Source of the DNA: Pedobacter alluvionis
Lineage (GTDB): Bacteria; Bacteroidota; Bacteroidia; Sphingobacteriales; Sphingobacteriaceae
NCBI RefSeq assembly: GCF_003664035.1
Contig: NZ_RCCK01000015.1
Span: 124,001 to 188,000 of the forward strand
Direction: 5' to 3'
Length of the DNA stretch: 64,000 nucleotides
Below, in pieces: positions 36,301 to 44,683 of the stretch (positions are counted from its first letter, which is position 1; each line of letters begins with the position of its first letter). A program made the position numbers and the translations under genes. The notes beneath the pieces were generated by a model. The model made no database searches, had not been told where the DNA came from, and saw nothing but the letters and a program-made list of their open reading frames with translations.

Positions 36301-36433
36301 ACTACGCGGCTGATTTGCGTAGTAAAATTTATTTTTCCTATAATGAATCAATTGGCTGATAATTAGGGTGATAATTTTAACTTTTCCATTATGTTATTTC
36401 TTTTATCCTCCAATTACGCAGTTGTGTTGCGTA
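36301..36433 (+). promoter_or_regulatory. Pair of TACGC/GCGTA palindromes upstream of the WYL gene
   Basis: ACTACGC-n9-GCGTAGT (36301-36323) and TACGCA-n7-TGCGTA (36415-36433) share the core TACGC/GCGTA. TGCGTAG also occurs in tRNA-like module 1. They lie 74-206 bases before the WYL regulator and may be its operators; alternatively the first is a terminator hairpin. Confidence 0.4.
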
Positions 36434-36506
36434 GATGATAAATGCTTTGCTATATTTAATTAAGTTTTCCATCTGATTTTTAGCTTGAAATGGAAATTGA
36501 TTAAAA

Positions 36507-37538
36507 ATGGCAGTAAATAAATTAGCACTGATTAGGTATAAAACCATCGACGATTGTTTAAAAAATCGTTTCCGTAAATGGACATTGGAGGACCTTATAG
36601 AAAAAGTGTCTACAACCCTGTATGAACTCGAAGGCATTACCTCAGGAGTAAGCAAGCGGACCATCCAGGCGGATATTCAACTGATGCGAAGTGACAAATT
36701 AGGATATAATGCACCAATCGTAGTGAAAGATAAACGCTTTTATGCTTACGAGGATCCAGCATTCAGTATAACCAAAGCACCTATCAATAACGCTGATGTA
36801 GATAAGATGAAAGAAATTGTTGGTGTACTGAAGCAATTTAATGCTTTTAATTATTTCGACGAAATGAGCGATATGATTGCCCGTTTGGAAAATAACCTCT
36901 ACAAATCAACCAAACAAAGCGGTAATAACATCCAGTTGGAAAGTAATAAGTTGGTAAAAGGATTGGAATGTATTCCACCATTGTACCAGGCGGTTTTAAA
37001 TAAGCGTTCGTTATTGATTGAATATAAATCGTTCAAGGCGCAACAATCGCAACAGGGGATTTATTTTCCGTATCTGTTAAAAGAGTACAGAAACAGATGG
37101 TTTTTGATCTGTAAAGCAAAAAAAAGAGCAGGAATCTTAAACTTAGCTTTAGATCGAATCATAGAATTTCAGGAATTACCCAACGAAGAATTCATTGCTT
37201 ACCAGGGGGTAGATTTCGACCGCTATTACGATGATTTAATCGGGGTAACCAAAAATGAAAGCGACCGGGCTCAAAAAGTCATTCTGGAATTTACCAATGA
37301 CCATGCACCTTATGTGGTTACCAAGCCTTTACATTCTTCGCAAGTGGTGTTAAGTAAAAACGACAAAACAACAACGTTTAGGATTGATGTGGTTTTGAAC
37401 TATGAACTGGAGCGTGAAATTTTAGGCTTTGGTGAGTGTGTTAAGGTGCTTTCCCCAAGATTGTTGATTTCGAAAATTAAAAGAAGATTGGCGCAAACTT
37501 ATAAGCAATATGAAATAGAAAAAAATGCAGACGCTTAA
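36507..37538 (+). CDS. WYL-domain transcriptional regulator
   Basis: 343 residues. An N-terminal winged helix (about 1-75, SKRTIQADIQLMRSDKLGYN) is followed by a helical linker and a WYL domain (about 150-225) in which the signature appears as YFPYLLKEYRNRWFLIC. A C-terminal WCX-like extension (about 260-335) follows. WYL proteins sense ligands, often nucleic-acid-related, and control damage or defence operons. It is divergent from the slipin-rtcB operon across the tRNA-like region, so it is the likely regulator of that operon. Confidence 0.9.
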   Translation: MAVNKLALIRYKTIDDCLKNRFRKWTLEDLIEKVSTTLYELEGITSGVSKRTIQADIQLMRSDKLGYNAPIVVKDKRFYAYEDPAFSITKAPINNADVDKMKEIVGVLKQFNAFNYFDEMSDMIARLENNLYKSTKQSGNNIQLESNKLVKGLECIPPLYQAVLNKRSLLIEYKSFKAQQSQQGIYFPYLLKEYRNRWFLICKAKKRAGILNLALDRIIEFQELPNEEFIAYQGVDFDRYYDDLIGVTKNESDRAQKVILEFTNDHAPYVVTKPLHSSQVVLSKNDKTTTFRIDVVLNYELEREILGFGECVKVLSPRLLISKIKRRLAQTYKQYEIEKNADA

Positions 37539-37573
37539 ATATTAGCTCCTAAACCTGGCCAATTGACGCATTA

Positions 37574-38548
37574 CTAGTGAATCATATTAACCTTTACTTC
37601 ATGTTCAAACAAACTGAAATTCTTTACCGAGCGCAGTGAGTATGAAACAGGATAAGAAATGGCTGTATTATTAAAGATTTCAAATTCTTTTGTTACAGCT
37701 TTTATTTCGTCTAAAGTATTAGCAGTCTTGATAAAAGACTTTTCGCTTCCTCCCCTGGCATAAAAAGTAACTTTTGCTGTGCTTAAAGATTGAATTTGTG
37801 CAGATGTTAACTCCTGTTTTAAAAGCACGGCTTTTAGTGCAGTTTTTAATATTGCATAATCGGTATCGGCTTCTGCTAAAATCAAGGTATTATTGCCATA
37901 CTTAACACTATTGATATATGCACTATTAGTGGTGTTTATCTTCTCTACATCCGCTATTGATATTAATTCACTTTTAGTGGGTAGGTTCATGTCGAGCGAA
38001 AACTTAACATTATTGGAGAAAAAATATACAGCGTGTTTTTTGGTGATCCTTGTAGATGTTTTAATTCCAATTTTTTCAAATATTGAATTTACATCATCAT
38101 TGTTCGATAAATAATATTTTAGTACGTTGTAATCCTTAAACTCATCTTCTGAATAGGCCGAGCTTTCATTATTGTTTTTAATCTGTAAGTTTTTGGCATA
38201 AGCAATAATTTTTTCGAAAGATGGAATATCATTAAAGATTTTATTGCCCTCACCAACAAGAGAAGTTGAAGCAGTAATGGGCAATGGCGTATACTTATCT
38301 TTTAAAGAAACCAATTTAAGATCATTCCCATTCTCTGTAATGGTGAAGATTGCTCCTGGAAAAACTTGTGTTACGTTACCATCATCAACAATAAAGGAAT
38401 CGAATTTCCAGGTTAGCAATTCTGTTTTATCTATTTCGGTAGGGATGATGACAGGCTCAGGAACTGGTAACGGACCGTTGTTTTTTTTACAGGAAACAGC
38501 AAGTAAAAGCGTAGAGACAATCAAAAAGTAATTTATTTTATTTTTCAT
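37574..38548 (-). CDS. Cholesterol-dependent-cytolysin-like lipoprotein lacking domain 4
   Basis: 324 residues with a lipoprotein signal (lipid Cys at 20, AVSCKK). Several blocks follow thiol-activated cytolysins in order: FEKIGIKTS-KKHAVYFFSNNVKFSLDMNLP (about 155-190), INSVKYGNNTLILAEAD (about 208-224, compare VAYGR-), YARGGSEKSF (about 263-272, compare the LGG turn) and AISYPVSYSLRSVKNFS (about 293-309, compare PISY--FLRDN). The protein ends where the cholesterol-binding domain 4 with the undecapeptide would start. It is thus a short CDC-like protein, anchored by lipid. Pore formation is inferred. Confidence 0.7.
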   Translation of the reverse strand: MKNKINYFLIVSTLLLAVSCKKNNGPLPVPEPVIIPTEIDKTELLTWKFDSFIVDDGNVTQVFPGAIFTITENGNDLKLVSLKDKYTPLPITASTSLVGEGNKIFNDIPSFEKIIAYAKNLQIKNNNESSAYSEDEFKDYNVLKYYLSNNDDVNSIFEKIGIKTSTRITKKHAVYFFSNNVKFSLDMNLPTKSELISIADVEKINTTNSAYINSVKYGNNTLILAEADTDYAILKTALKAVLLKQELTSAQIQSLSTAKVTFYARGGSEKSFIKTANTLDEIKAVTKEFEIFNNTAISYPVSYSLRSVKNFSLFEHEVKVNMIH

Positions 38549-38635
38549 TCAAGGTAAGTGTAAATGCCCGAATCTACATAGTTTTTAGATTCGGAAAGTT
38601 GTTTTTAGGTTATGATTGTGTTCCCATTGCGTAAA

Positions 38636-38679
38636 CAAATAAACCTTGCTGGTTTTGAAAAACCAGCAAGGTTTATTTG
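38636..38679. terminator. Perfect 21-bp inverted repeat, terminator of prfC
   Basis: 38636-38656 pairs perfectly with 38659-38679, leaving a two-base centre. A/T-rich ends fit a bidirectional terminator downstream of prfC on the minus strand. Confidence 0.9.
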
Positions 38680-38707
38680 TTATTAAAAGCCTTACGGCAG
38701 TTTGGGA

Positions 38708-40291
38708 TTAGCTCTTAAACTCGCTCGTTTTATGGAATTCGATATCAGGATAATCCTGTTTTGTTAAATTAATCATATACTCACTATCGGCCAGATAAAC
38801 CGGATTGGCTTCTTTATCAAAACCGATATGCTGTTGTTTACGTTTCACAAATTCATCCAGTTTCTTTCTGTCGGTAGAGGTTACCCAGCTCGAACGTGTA
38901 TAACTCAAGGTACGGAAACGACATTTTGCACCATACTCATGCTCTAACCTGAAATTGATTACCTCAAACTGAAGCTCACCAACTGCACCAATCACTTTTC
39001 GGTTTCCAGGTTGCATAACAAATAACTGTGCAACTCCTTCATCGGTTAGCTGTTCAATACCCTTTTCCAACTGTTTGGTACGCATTGGGTCCATATTTTC
39101 TACTTCTTTGAAGATAGATGGAGAGAAACTAGGGATTCCTTTAAACTGCAGTTTTTCACCTTCGGTTAAAGTATCGCCAATTTTAAAGTTGCCACTATCG
39201 TATAAACCCACTACGTCGCCCGGCCAGGCCTCTTCAACAATACTTTTTTCGTTAGCCATAAAATCCATCGGATTAGAGAATTTTAATTTCTTATCCTGAC
39301 GGGTATGGTAATAGAATTTATTGCGTTCAAACTTGCCGGAACAGATCCTTAAGAAAGCAATTCTGTCGCGGTGTTTTGGGTCTAAGTTGGCGTGGATCTT
39401 AAACACAAATCCACTGAAATTTTTCTCATCTACCAGTACATCACGTTCTTCCGCTTCTCTATGACGTGGACTTGGCGCAATATCGATAAATGTATCTAGA
39501 AGTTCTTTTATCCCGAAGTTGTTAATCGCACTGCCAAAAAATACGGGTGCAACCAAACCATCGGTATATAAATCTTTATCAATTTTGCCGTAAATGCCGT
39601 CAACGAGTTCCACGTCGTCTTTCAACGTATTGATCTCGTTTTCTTTTAAATAATTCAATAAAGATGGATCATTTAAATCGCTTGCCGCCACAACCGAATC
39701 GGTTACTTTAGTTTTGTCGGAATTGAATAAATTTAAATGTTTGTTGTAAATGCTGTAAACGCCTTTAAAAGTATGTCCTTGGCCAATTGGCCATGAAAGC
39801 GGGCATAGGCTGATGTTTAGTTTTTCTTCAATTTCATCCAATAAATCGTAAGCCTCTTTACCTTCACGGTCCATTTTGTTGATGAAAATGATTACCGGAG
39901 TATTACGCATCCGGCAAACCGACATCAGTTTTTCAGTCTGTTCCTCCACACCCTTTACACAGTCTACCACCAAAATCACACTATCCACTGCCGATAAAGT
40001 TCTGTAAGTATCTTCCGCGAAATCCTTGTGACCAGGCGTATCCAGAATGTTAATACGTTTGCCGCTATATTCGAAACCCATCACCGAAGTTGCTACCGAG
40101 ATCCCACGTTGCTTTTCAATCTCCATAAAATCGGAAGTATTACTCTGGTTCGCTTTATTCCTTTTTACCGCACCAGCAGTGTTAATGGCACCACCAAAAA
40201 GCAGAAATTTTTCTGTCAGCGTGGTTTTACCTGCATCGGGGTGACTAATAATGGCAAAGGTTTTACGTTTTTCTATTTCAGGGTTAAGCAT
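38708..40291 (-). CDS. prfC: Peptide chain release factor 3
   Basis: 527 residues, translational GTPase. G1 loop HPDAGKTT (17-24), RGISVATSVM (G2 region), DTPGH (G3) and NKMD (G4) are intact, followed by the RF3 domains II-III. RF3 releases RF1/RF2 from the ribosome after termination. It is monocistronic with a strong terminator; a CAAAGATA (TAnnTTTG on the minus strand) lies upstream at 40380-40387. Confidence 0.96.
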   Translation of the reverse strand: MLNPEIEKRKTFAIISHPDAGKTTLTEKFLLFGGAINTAGAVKRNKANQSNTSDFMEIEKQRGISVATSVMGFEYSGKRINILDTPGHKDFAEDTYRTLSAVDSVILVVDCVKGVEEQTEKLMSVCRMRNTPVIIFINKMDREGKEAYDLLDEIEEKLNISLCPLSWPIGQGHTFKGVYSIYNKHLNLFNSDKTKVTDSVVAASDLNDPSLLNYLKENEINTLKDDVELVDGIYGKIDKDLYTDGLVAPVFFGSAINNFGIKELLDTFIDIAPSPRHREAEERDVLVDEKNFSGFVFKIHANLDPKHRDRIAFLRICSGKFERNKFYYHTRQDKKLKFSNPMDFMANEKSIVEEAWPGDVVGLYDSGNFKIGDTLTEGEKLQFKGIPSFSPSIFKEVENMDPMRTKQLEKGIEQLTDEGVAQLFVMQPGNRKVIGAVGELQFEVINFRLEHEYGAKCRFRTLSYTRSSWVTSTDRKKLDEFVKRKQQHIGFDKEANPVYLADSEYMINLTKQDYPDIEFHKTSEFKS

Positions 40292-40379
40292 AATAAAATT
40301 TTGGGTGTAAAAGATGATGAAACCTGGTTAAAGGAATTTAACAGCGATAAGATTTGAATATTGTTGTTTCATCAGGACG

Positions 40380-40387
40380 CAAAGATA
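40380..40387 (-). promoter_or_regulatory. Likely prfC promoter -7 element
   Basis: TATCTTTG on the minus strand matches TAnnTTTG, 89 bases before the prfC ATG. No clear -33 TTG is seen. Confidence 0.4.
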
Positions 40388-40419
40388 ATAAAAAGCTTTA
40401 TCATTAATTGTTAGGTTGT

Positions 40420-41098
40420 TGTATTGTTTTATATTTGAGGTGAATAGATTTAAAGAATGATTTGGAAAAGTAGTGACAGTTGTTCTTTCGTTATTGCAGT
40501 CCTGCCATACACTATAATCCGACCTTTCTTCCTTCTTTGTGACCCCATCTTTTTAAGGCGTTACGCTAGCTTGCTTTGAAAGTAAACAGGTTTTACCGAA
40601 GAACGCCCGTCAATCCCAAGAGCCGGGAAATCAAAAAAACAGTAGCAAGACAGTACAAATGGCACTATCAAACCTCAAACGCAGTGGTTTTGTGTTTCAT
40701 GTTTTCAAAACCTTTCACCTCCCCCGTAACTAACAAAACAAAGTGCCACTGTTTTTTGATGTGCATGGGATTGTGCAAAAGGCTCATTGCTGGATTGACA
40801 AAGCGCTTTGGGTACTTTGGCGCTCCAAAGTACCATGCCTCCGCGGCGTAGAGCGGCAGAAAAATATTAATTACTTGTGTCCACACGATAGAATTTTACA
40901 TCGGGAGCTGCCGTTCCTGTCCCTTAGGTTTAGGTTGCTTCTGCAGTAATTCTATTAAGGTTTTTTATTTCGCTAATCAAGAAATTATTGATTAAATAAA
41001 GTTGGTGACCAAAAAATATCCACTTAAAATTAAAATTTCTCATCAATCATTCTTTAGTTTTGTGCTAAAATGTTTAGCTTTATTCGTCCCTCCGTTTA
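40420..41098. other. Noncoding region with GC-richer mosaic repeat
   Basis: About 680 bases with no gene of recognisable family; the open frames here overlap on both strands and are not protein-like. It contains a perfect 10-bp palindrome GGTACTTTGG-CGCT-CCAAAGTACC (40811-40834) and distant complementary parts (AGTGACAGTTG near 40470 and GTGCCACTG near 40743). Composition is richer in GC than the neighbours. Confidence 0.5.
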
Positions 41099-41122
41099 TT
41101 GCTAACTAAAATTTTACTGCCG

Positions 41123-43390
41123 ATGCCTACTTTGGAAGAAACTTCTATGCCCGCAGAAATTGCGGCTAAATTTGTTAATTATACCTCGAAACATGTTTTT
41201 TTGACCGGAAAAGCCGGAACAGGTAAAACAACTTTTTTGCGGAAACTGATCCAGCTTACGCATAAAAAGGCTTTAATTGTGGCGCCTACGGGTATTGCAG
41301 CCATTAATGCTGCTGGAGTAACTATCCACTCGCTTTTTCAGCTTCCTTTTGGAGCATTTTTCCCTGATGCTGCGGGAGCGCTGATTAACGAAAATATTAA
41401 TTTCAACTTTAATACGCCCAAAACTTTAGTAAAACACTTAAACATGCAGGGCAATAAACGCCGCATGTTGCAGGAACTGGAATTGCTGGTAATCGACGAG
41501 GTGAGTATGCTACGTGCCGATATGCTCGATGCCATCGATTTCGCTTTGCGTTATGTACGGCGGAACAGGAACCTACCGTTCGGCGGAGTACAACTATTGT
41601 TTATCGGCGATCTGCACCAGTTGCCACCCGTGGTGAAAAATGATGAATGGCGCATTATGGCCAAATTTTATAAAAGCATTTATTTCTTCGATGCCTTGGC
41701 CCTGCAGGATAATCCACCGGTTTATATCGAACTGGATAAAATTTACCGTCAGGATGATTCGGTTTTTATTGATCTGCTGAACAACCTGCGAAACAATAAA
41801 ATTACTGCTGAAGATACCGCATTGCTCAGGCAACATTTTAAGCAGGATTTTAAACCTTCTGCCGATGAAAATTACATCACTTTAACCACCCATAACAATA
41901 AAGCAGATAACATTAACCGTGAAAGGTTGACCCAACTGAAAACAAAATCATATTTTTTCGAAGCAAAAGTTCAGGGAGAGTTTAATGAATATGCTTATCC
42001 AAATGATAAAAGTTTAGAGCTAAAGGTTGGCGCGCAGGTAATGTTTATTAAAAATGATATGACAGCCGAGAAAAGGTATTACAACGGTAAAATCGGTGTG
42101 GTACATCATATCGAAAAAGATGTAATTGAAATTGAATTACCAGAGGATAAGGTTGTAATCCAGATTTCGCCCTACACCTGGGAGAACGTAAAATATAAAC
42201 TGGACGAAGCAACCAACGAGATCAAAGAAAATGTTGCCGGTTCATTTATCCAATATCCCATTAAACTGGCCTGGGCCATCACCGTGCATAAAAGTCAGGG
42301 TTTGACTTTCGATAAGGCCATTATTGATGTAGGTGATGCTTTTGCACCTGGTCAGGCTTATGTGGCCTTGTCGCGTTTACGCTCATTAAAGGGTTTGGTT
42401 TTAACTTCTCATCTTCGCGATAGTGGTTTGCAACAGGATCAGAATGTACATTACTTTTCTAAAACAAAACAACCTTCGGAAGTACTGAACGAGCAGATTA
42501 GCATAGAAAGTTATACGTTTATCCGCAGTTATCTGCTTGCTGCATTCGATCTGAACCTGATCCGCTACTACTTAAAAGAACACCGTCAGACCTTTGATAA
42601 AAGCGAAAAATCGGCCAAACAAAGGCACGAAGAGTGGACCGATACTGTTTATACGGATTTTCAAAAAATTACTGCTACGGCCGATACATTCGTTAATCAG
42701 CTGAAAAATCTTTTCGCACAGCAAACCGAACATACTTTATTTAATGTATCGAAAAGAGTAGAGGCTGCCTTAAAATATTTTAATCCACTGGTTAGAGAGA
42801 TTTCAGACCGTTTTCTGGCTCAAATCGAAGTGATAAAAGAAGAAAAGCAAATTAAAACCTATGTTACAGAGCTGTTAGAACTCGAAATTTTAGTGTATGA
42901 GCAATTGAAAAAAATGCATAAAAGTAAGGCATTGTTGCAGGCGCTCATTGCGGGGAAAGAATTTAGCAAAGCAGATACCGATGCGCTGTTAAATACGGTT
43001 GAAAGAAACAACCAACTCCAAAAAGCAATCCAGTTAAAAGGAGAAACACTTAAGGTGAAATCAGCAGCTGAGAAGAAGAAAAAAGAGCCAAAAATCGACA
43101 CAAAGCTGGTCAGCTTCGAACTTTATGAGCAGGGCAAAACCATTGAAGAAATTGCAAAGGAGCGAGGCTTTTCTGTTGGTACAATTGAAGGCCATTTAGC
43201 CTATTATGTTTCTACACAACAATTAGACGTGACTAAACTGGTAAAAGCCAATAAGATCAGAAACATCAGTGATGCGGTGGAAAGCCAAAAAACAAAGTCG
43301 ATGGCTACGATAAGGGAGTTTTTGGGGAAAGATTACTCATTCGGCGAGATCAAGCTCGTATTGGCATCGTTGTTCCCGTCGGAGGAATAG
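41123..43390 (+). CDS. Pif1-like DNA helicase with C-terminal HTH domain
   Basis: 755 residues from the ATG at 41123; a TTG at 41099 is a weaker upstream choice. Superfamily 1B motifs: Walker A GKAGTGKTTF (about 29-38), Walker B LLVIDEVSML, IGDLHQLPPV, and the late motif AWAITVHKSQGLTFDKAIID with YVALSRLRSLKGL. The C-terminal 90 residues hold a helix-turn-helix domain (YEQGKTIEEIAKERGFSVGTIEGHLAYYV). Pif1 helicases unwind G-quadruplex and forked DNA. Confidence 0.93.
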   Translation: MPTLEETSMPAEIAAKFVNYTSKHVFLTGKAGTGKTTFLRKLIQLTHKKALIVAPTGIAAINAAGVTIHSLFQLPFGAFFPDAAGALINENINFNFNTPKTLVKHLNMQGNKRRMLQELELLVIDEVSMLRADMLDAIDFALRYVRRNRNLPFGGVQLLFIGDLHQLPPVVKNDEWRIMAKFYKSIYFFDALALQDNPPVYIELDKIYRQDDSVFIDLLNNLRNNKITAEDTALLRQHFKQDFKPSADENYITLTTHNNKADNINRERLTQLKTKSYFFEAKVQGEFNEYAYPNDKSLELKVGAQVMFIKNDMTAEKRYYNGKIGVVHHIEKDVIEIELPEDKVVIQISPYTWENVKYKLDEATNEIKENVAGSFIQYPIKLAWAITVHKSQGLTFDKAIIDVGDAFAPGQAYVALSRLRSLKGLVLTSHLRDSGLQQDQNVHYFSKTKQPSEVLNEQISIESYTFIRSYLLAAFDLNLIRYYLKEHRQTFDKSEKSAKQRHEEWTDTVYTDFQKITATADTFVNQLKNLFAQQTEHTLFNVSKRVEAALKYFNPLVREISDRFLAQIEVIKEEKQIKTYVTELLELEILVYEQLKKMHKSKALLQALIAGKEFSKADTDALLNTVERNNQLQKAIQLKGETLKVKSAAEKKKKEPKIDTKLVSFELYEQGKTIEEIAKERGFSVGTIEGHLAYYVSTQQLDVTKLVKANKIRNISDAVESQKTKSMATIREFLGKDYSFGEIKLVLASLFPSEE

Positions 43391-43399
43391 GTTTATGCA

Positions 43400-43422
43400 T
43401 TAACCATATAAGACATATAAGA
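43400..43422 (+). repeat. Left 23-bp terminal inverted repeat of the GxxExxY cassette
   Basis: It begins TTAACC and contains two tandem CATATAAGA-type 9-mers. It is perfectly complementary to 43866-43888 on the other side of the GxxExxY gene. Confidence 0.9.
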
Positions 43423-43433
43423 ACATATTAGCC

Positions 43434-43841
43434 ATGGTGAATAAAGAATATCTAAAGTCGTTAATTTATAAAATTAACGGAGCAGCAATTGAAGTTCATA
43501 AAACACTTGGACCAGGTTTATTGGAAAGTGTTTATCATAAATGTTTGAAACATGAAATGGATATTCGTGGAATAAGTTACAAATCTGAAATGTTAGTGCC
43601 GGTTTACTATAAGGAAATTTTAGTTGAGGCAGAATTATGGTGTGATTTGTTTGTGGAAAATAGTGTAGTTGTTGAGTTAAAGGCTGTCGAGAGGATATTG
43701 CCTATCCATGAAGCACAAATTTTAACCTATATGAAACTTTTAAACGTACCAATGGGATTGATAATTAATTTCAACTGTTTGAATATTTATGAAAGCGGAC
43801 AAAAAACATATGTAAATGACCTCTACAGATTTTTACATTAG
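43434..43841 (+). CDS. GxxExxY family protein (PDDEXK_3)
   Basis: 135 residues. The name-giving motif GPGLLESVY gives Gly28, Glu31 and Tyr34. A PD-(D/E)xK-like core is visible as D71 and ELK (81-83), followed by HEAQILTYMKLL. Biochemical role unknown; a nuclease fold is likely. The gene sits alone inside a perfect 23-bp inverted repeat, the whole unit being 489 bases, which resembles a small mobile cassette. Confidence 0.92.
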   Translation: MVNKEYLKSLIYKINGAAIEVHKTLGPGLLESVYHKCLKHEMDIRGISYKSEMLVPVYYKEILVEAELWCDLFVENSVVVELKAVERILPIHEAQILTYMKLLNVPMGLIINFNCLNIYESGQKTYVNDLYRFLH

Positions 43842-43865
43842 CATCGTATCTGTAATCTCAAATGC

Positions 43866-43888
43866 TCTTATATGTCTTATATGGTTAA
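43866..43888 (+). repeat. Right 23-bp terminal inverted repeat of the GxxExxY cassette
   Basis: Exact reverse complement of 43400-43422, ending GGTTAA. The unit is bounded by TTAA on both sides, which could be a duplicated target or part of the repeat. Confidence 0.9.
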
Positions 43889-43919
43889 AAAGATTTAGCA
43901 AATTGTTACCTTAGCAATC

Positions 43920-44528
43920 GTGGAGAAAGTTAAAGTTTTAGCGCAGTATATGCCAGAACCAGCGGCACCGCTAATTGCCAAGTGGATTGATTATTTTCAG
44001 TGCGAATTTAAAATCGCTAAAACCCGTTCTACCAAACTGGGCGATTACCGCCATCCTTATCAGGGCAAAGGGCATCGCATTTCGGTTAATTTTAACCTGA
44101 ATCATTATGCTTTCCTGGTTACTACTGTCCACGAATTTGCACATTTACTCACCTGGAACGATTTTAAAAATAAAGTAAAACCACATGGATCAGAATGGAA
44201 AAAGAATTTCCAACGGATGATGGTTCCCTTTTTTGAGCTGAATATCTTTCCAGATGATATTCATAAAGCAATTGATAATTATATGTCTAATCCGGCGGCC
44301 TCGAGCTGTTCTGATCTACACTTATCACGTGCCTTAAAAAAATACGACAGTAATAAAACGGAGACTTTGCATTTAGAGCAGCTTCCCATTAATACCAATT
44401 TTAAAATTAAAGATGGCAGACGTTTTACCAAAGGCGAGCAAATTAGGAAACGGTACCGTTGTGTTTGTTTAGATGATAAGGGGTTGTATCTGTTTAATCC
44501 TTTGGCCGAGGTTTTTGTGGTAGAATAA
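43920..44528 (+). CDS. SprT-like zinc metalloprotease-domain protein
   Basis: 202 residues from a GTG start at 43920. The zinc site HEFAH is at 71-75, followed by HGSEWKKNFQRMM with the third ligand region; a C-terminal KRYRCVCLDDKGLYLFNPLAEV resembles a ribbon that has lost most zinc Cys. SprT/Spartan-type proteases act on DNA-protein crosslinks in eukaryotes; the bacterial function is not settled. It is separated from the helicase gene by the inserted GxxExxY cassette. Confidence 0.88.
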   Translation: MEKVKVLAQYMPEPAAPLIAKWIDYFQCEFKIAKTRSTKLGDYRHPYQGKGHRISVNFNLNHYAFLVTTVHEFAHLLTWNDFKNKVKPHGSEWKKNFQRMMVPFFELNIFPDDIHKAIDNYMSNPAASSCSDLHLSRALKKYDSNKTETLHLEQLPINTNFKIKDGRRFTKGEQIRKRYRCVCLDDKGLYLFNPLAEVFVVE

Positions 44529-44545
44529 GATTAATTTGCTGTCAT

Positions 44546-44680
44546 TCTGAATGCAATGAAGAATCTTTTGCAACATAGCTCTGCAATTACATTTTGCGTT
44601 TGAAGATACCTTAGATAATTAGGTTAACGCCATTTGAAGTGTCAATAGTAAACAGATTCTTCGCTGCGCTCAGGACAAAT
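44546..44680. repeat. Long-loop palindromic intergenic repeat
   Basis: GAAGAATCT (44558-44566) pairs with AGATTCTTC (44654-44662); the flanks GTCATTCTGAATGCAATG and CGCTGCGCTCAGGAC are the typical ends of dispersed intergenic repeats. It lies between the convergent sprT-like and ade genes. Confidence 0.65.
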
Positions 44681-44683
44681 CAG

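Larger units (their letters stand above)
35482..36506. other. 1-kb noncoding divergent region of the WYL-slipin-RtcB locus
   Basis: No credible gene. From left to right: an AT-rich slipin leader (35482-35790), the three tRNA-like modules (35794-35998), then hairpins. These are 36055-36075 (8-bp stem ATTCCGAT), 36126-36151 (CCCTaTTCCG with one mismatch), 36301-36323 (7-bp ACTACGC/GCGTAGT) and 36415-36433 (6-bp TACGCA/TGCGTA). AAACTGTTT near 36103 and its reverse complement AAACAGTTT near 36206 are a spaced inverted pair. A 66-codon frame at 36113-36313 overlaps these hairpins and is not believed. Confidence 0.7.

Noticed and set aside
36113..36313. 66-codon frame in the WYL-slipin gap
   Set aside because: It starts at a non-ATG codon, overlaps several hairpins and has no family resemblance; the region is better explained as noncoding.
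40576..40886. Overlapping frames of 68-91 codons on both strands
   Set aside because: They share one GC-richer noncoding block, overlap each other in opposite directions and look like no protein family.
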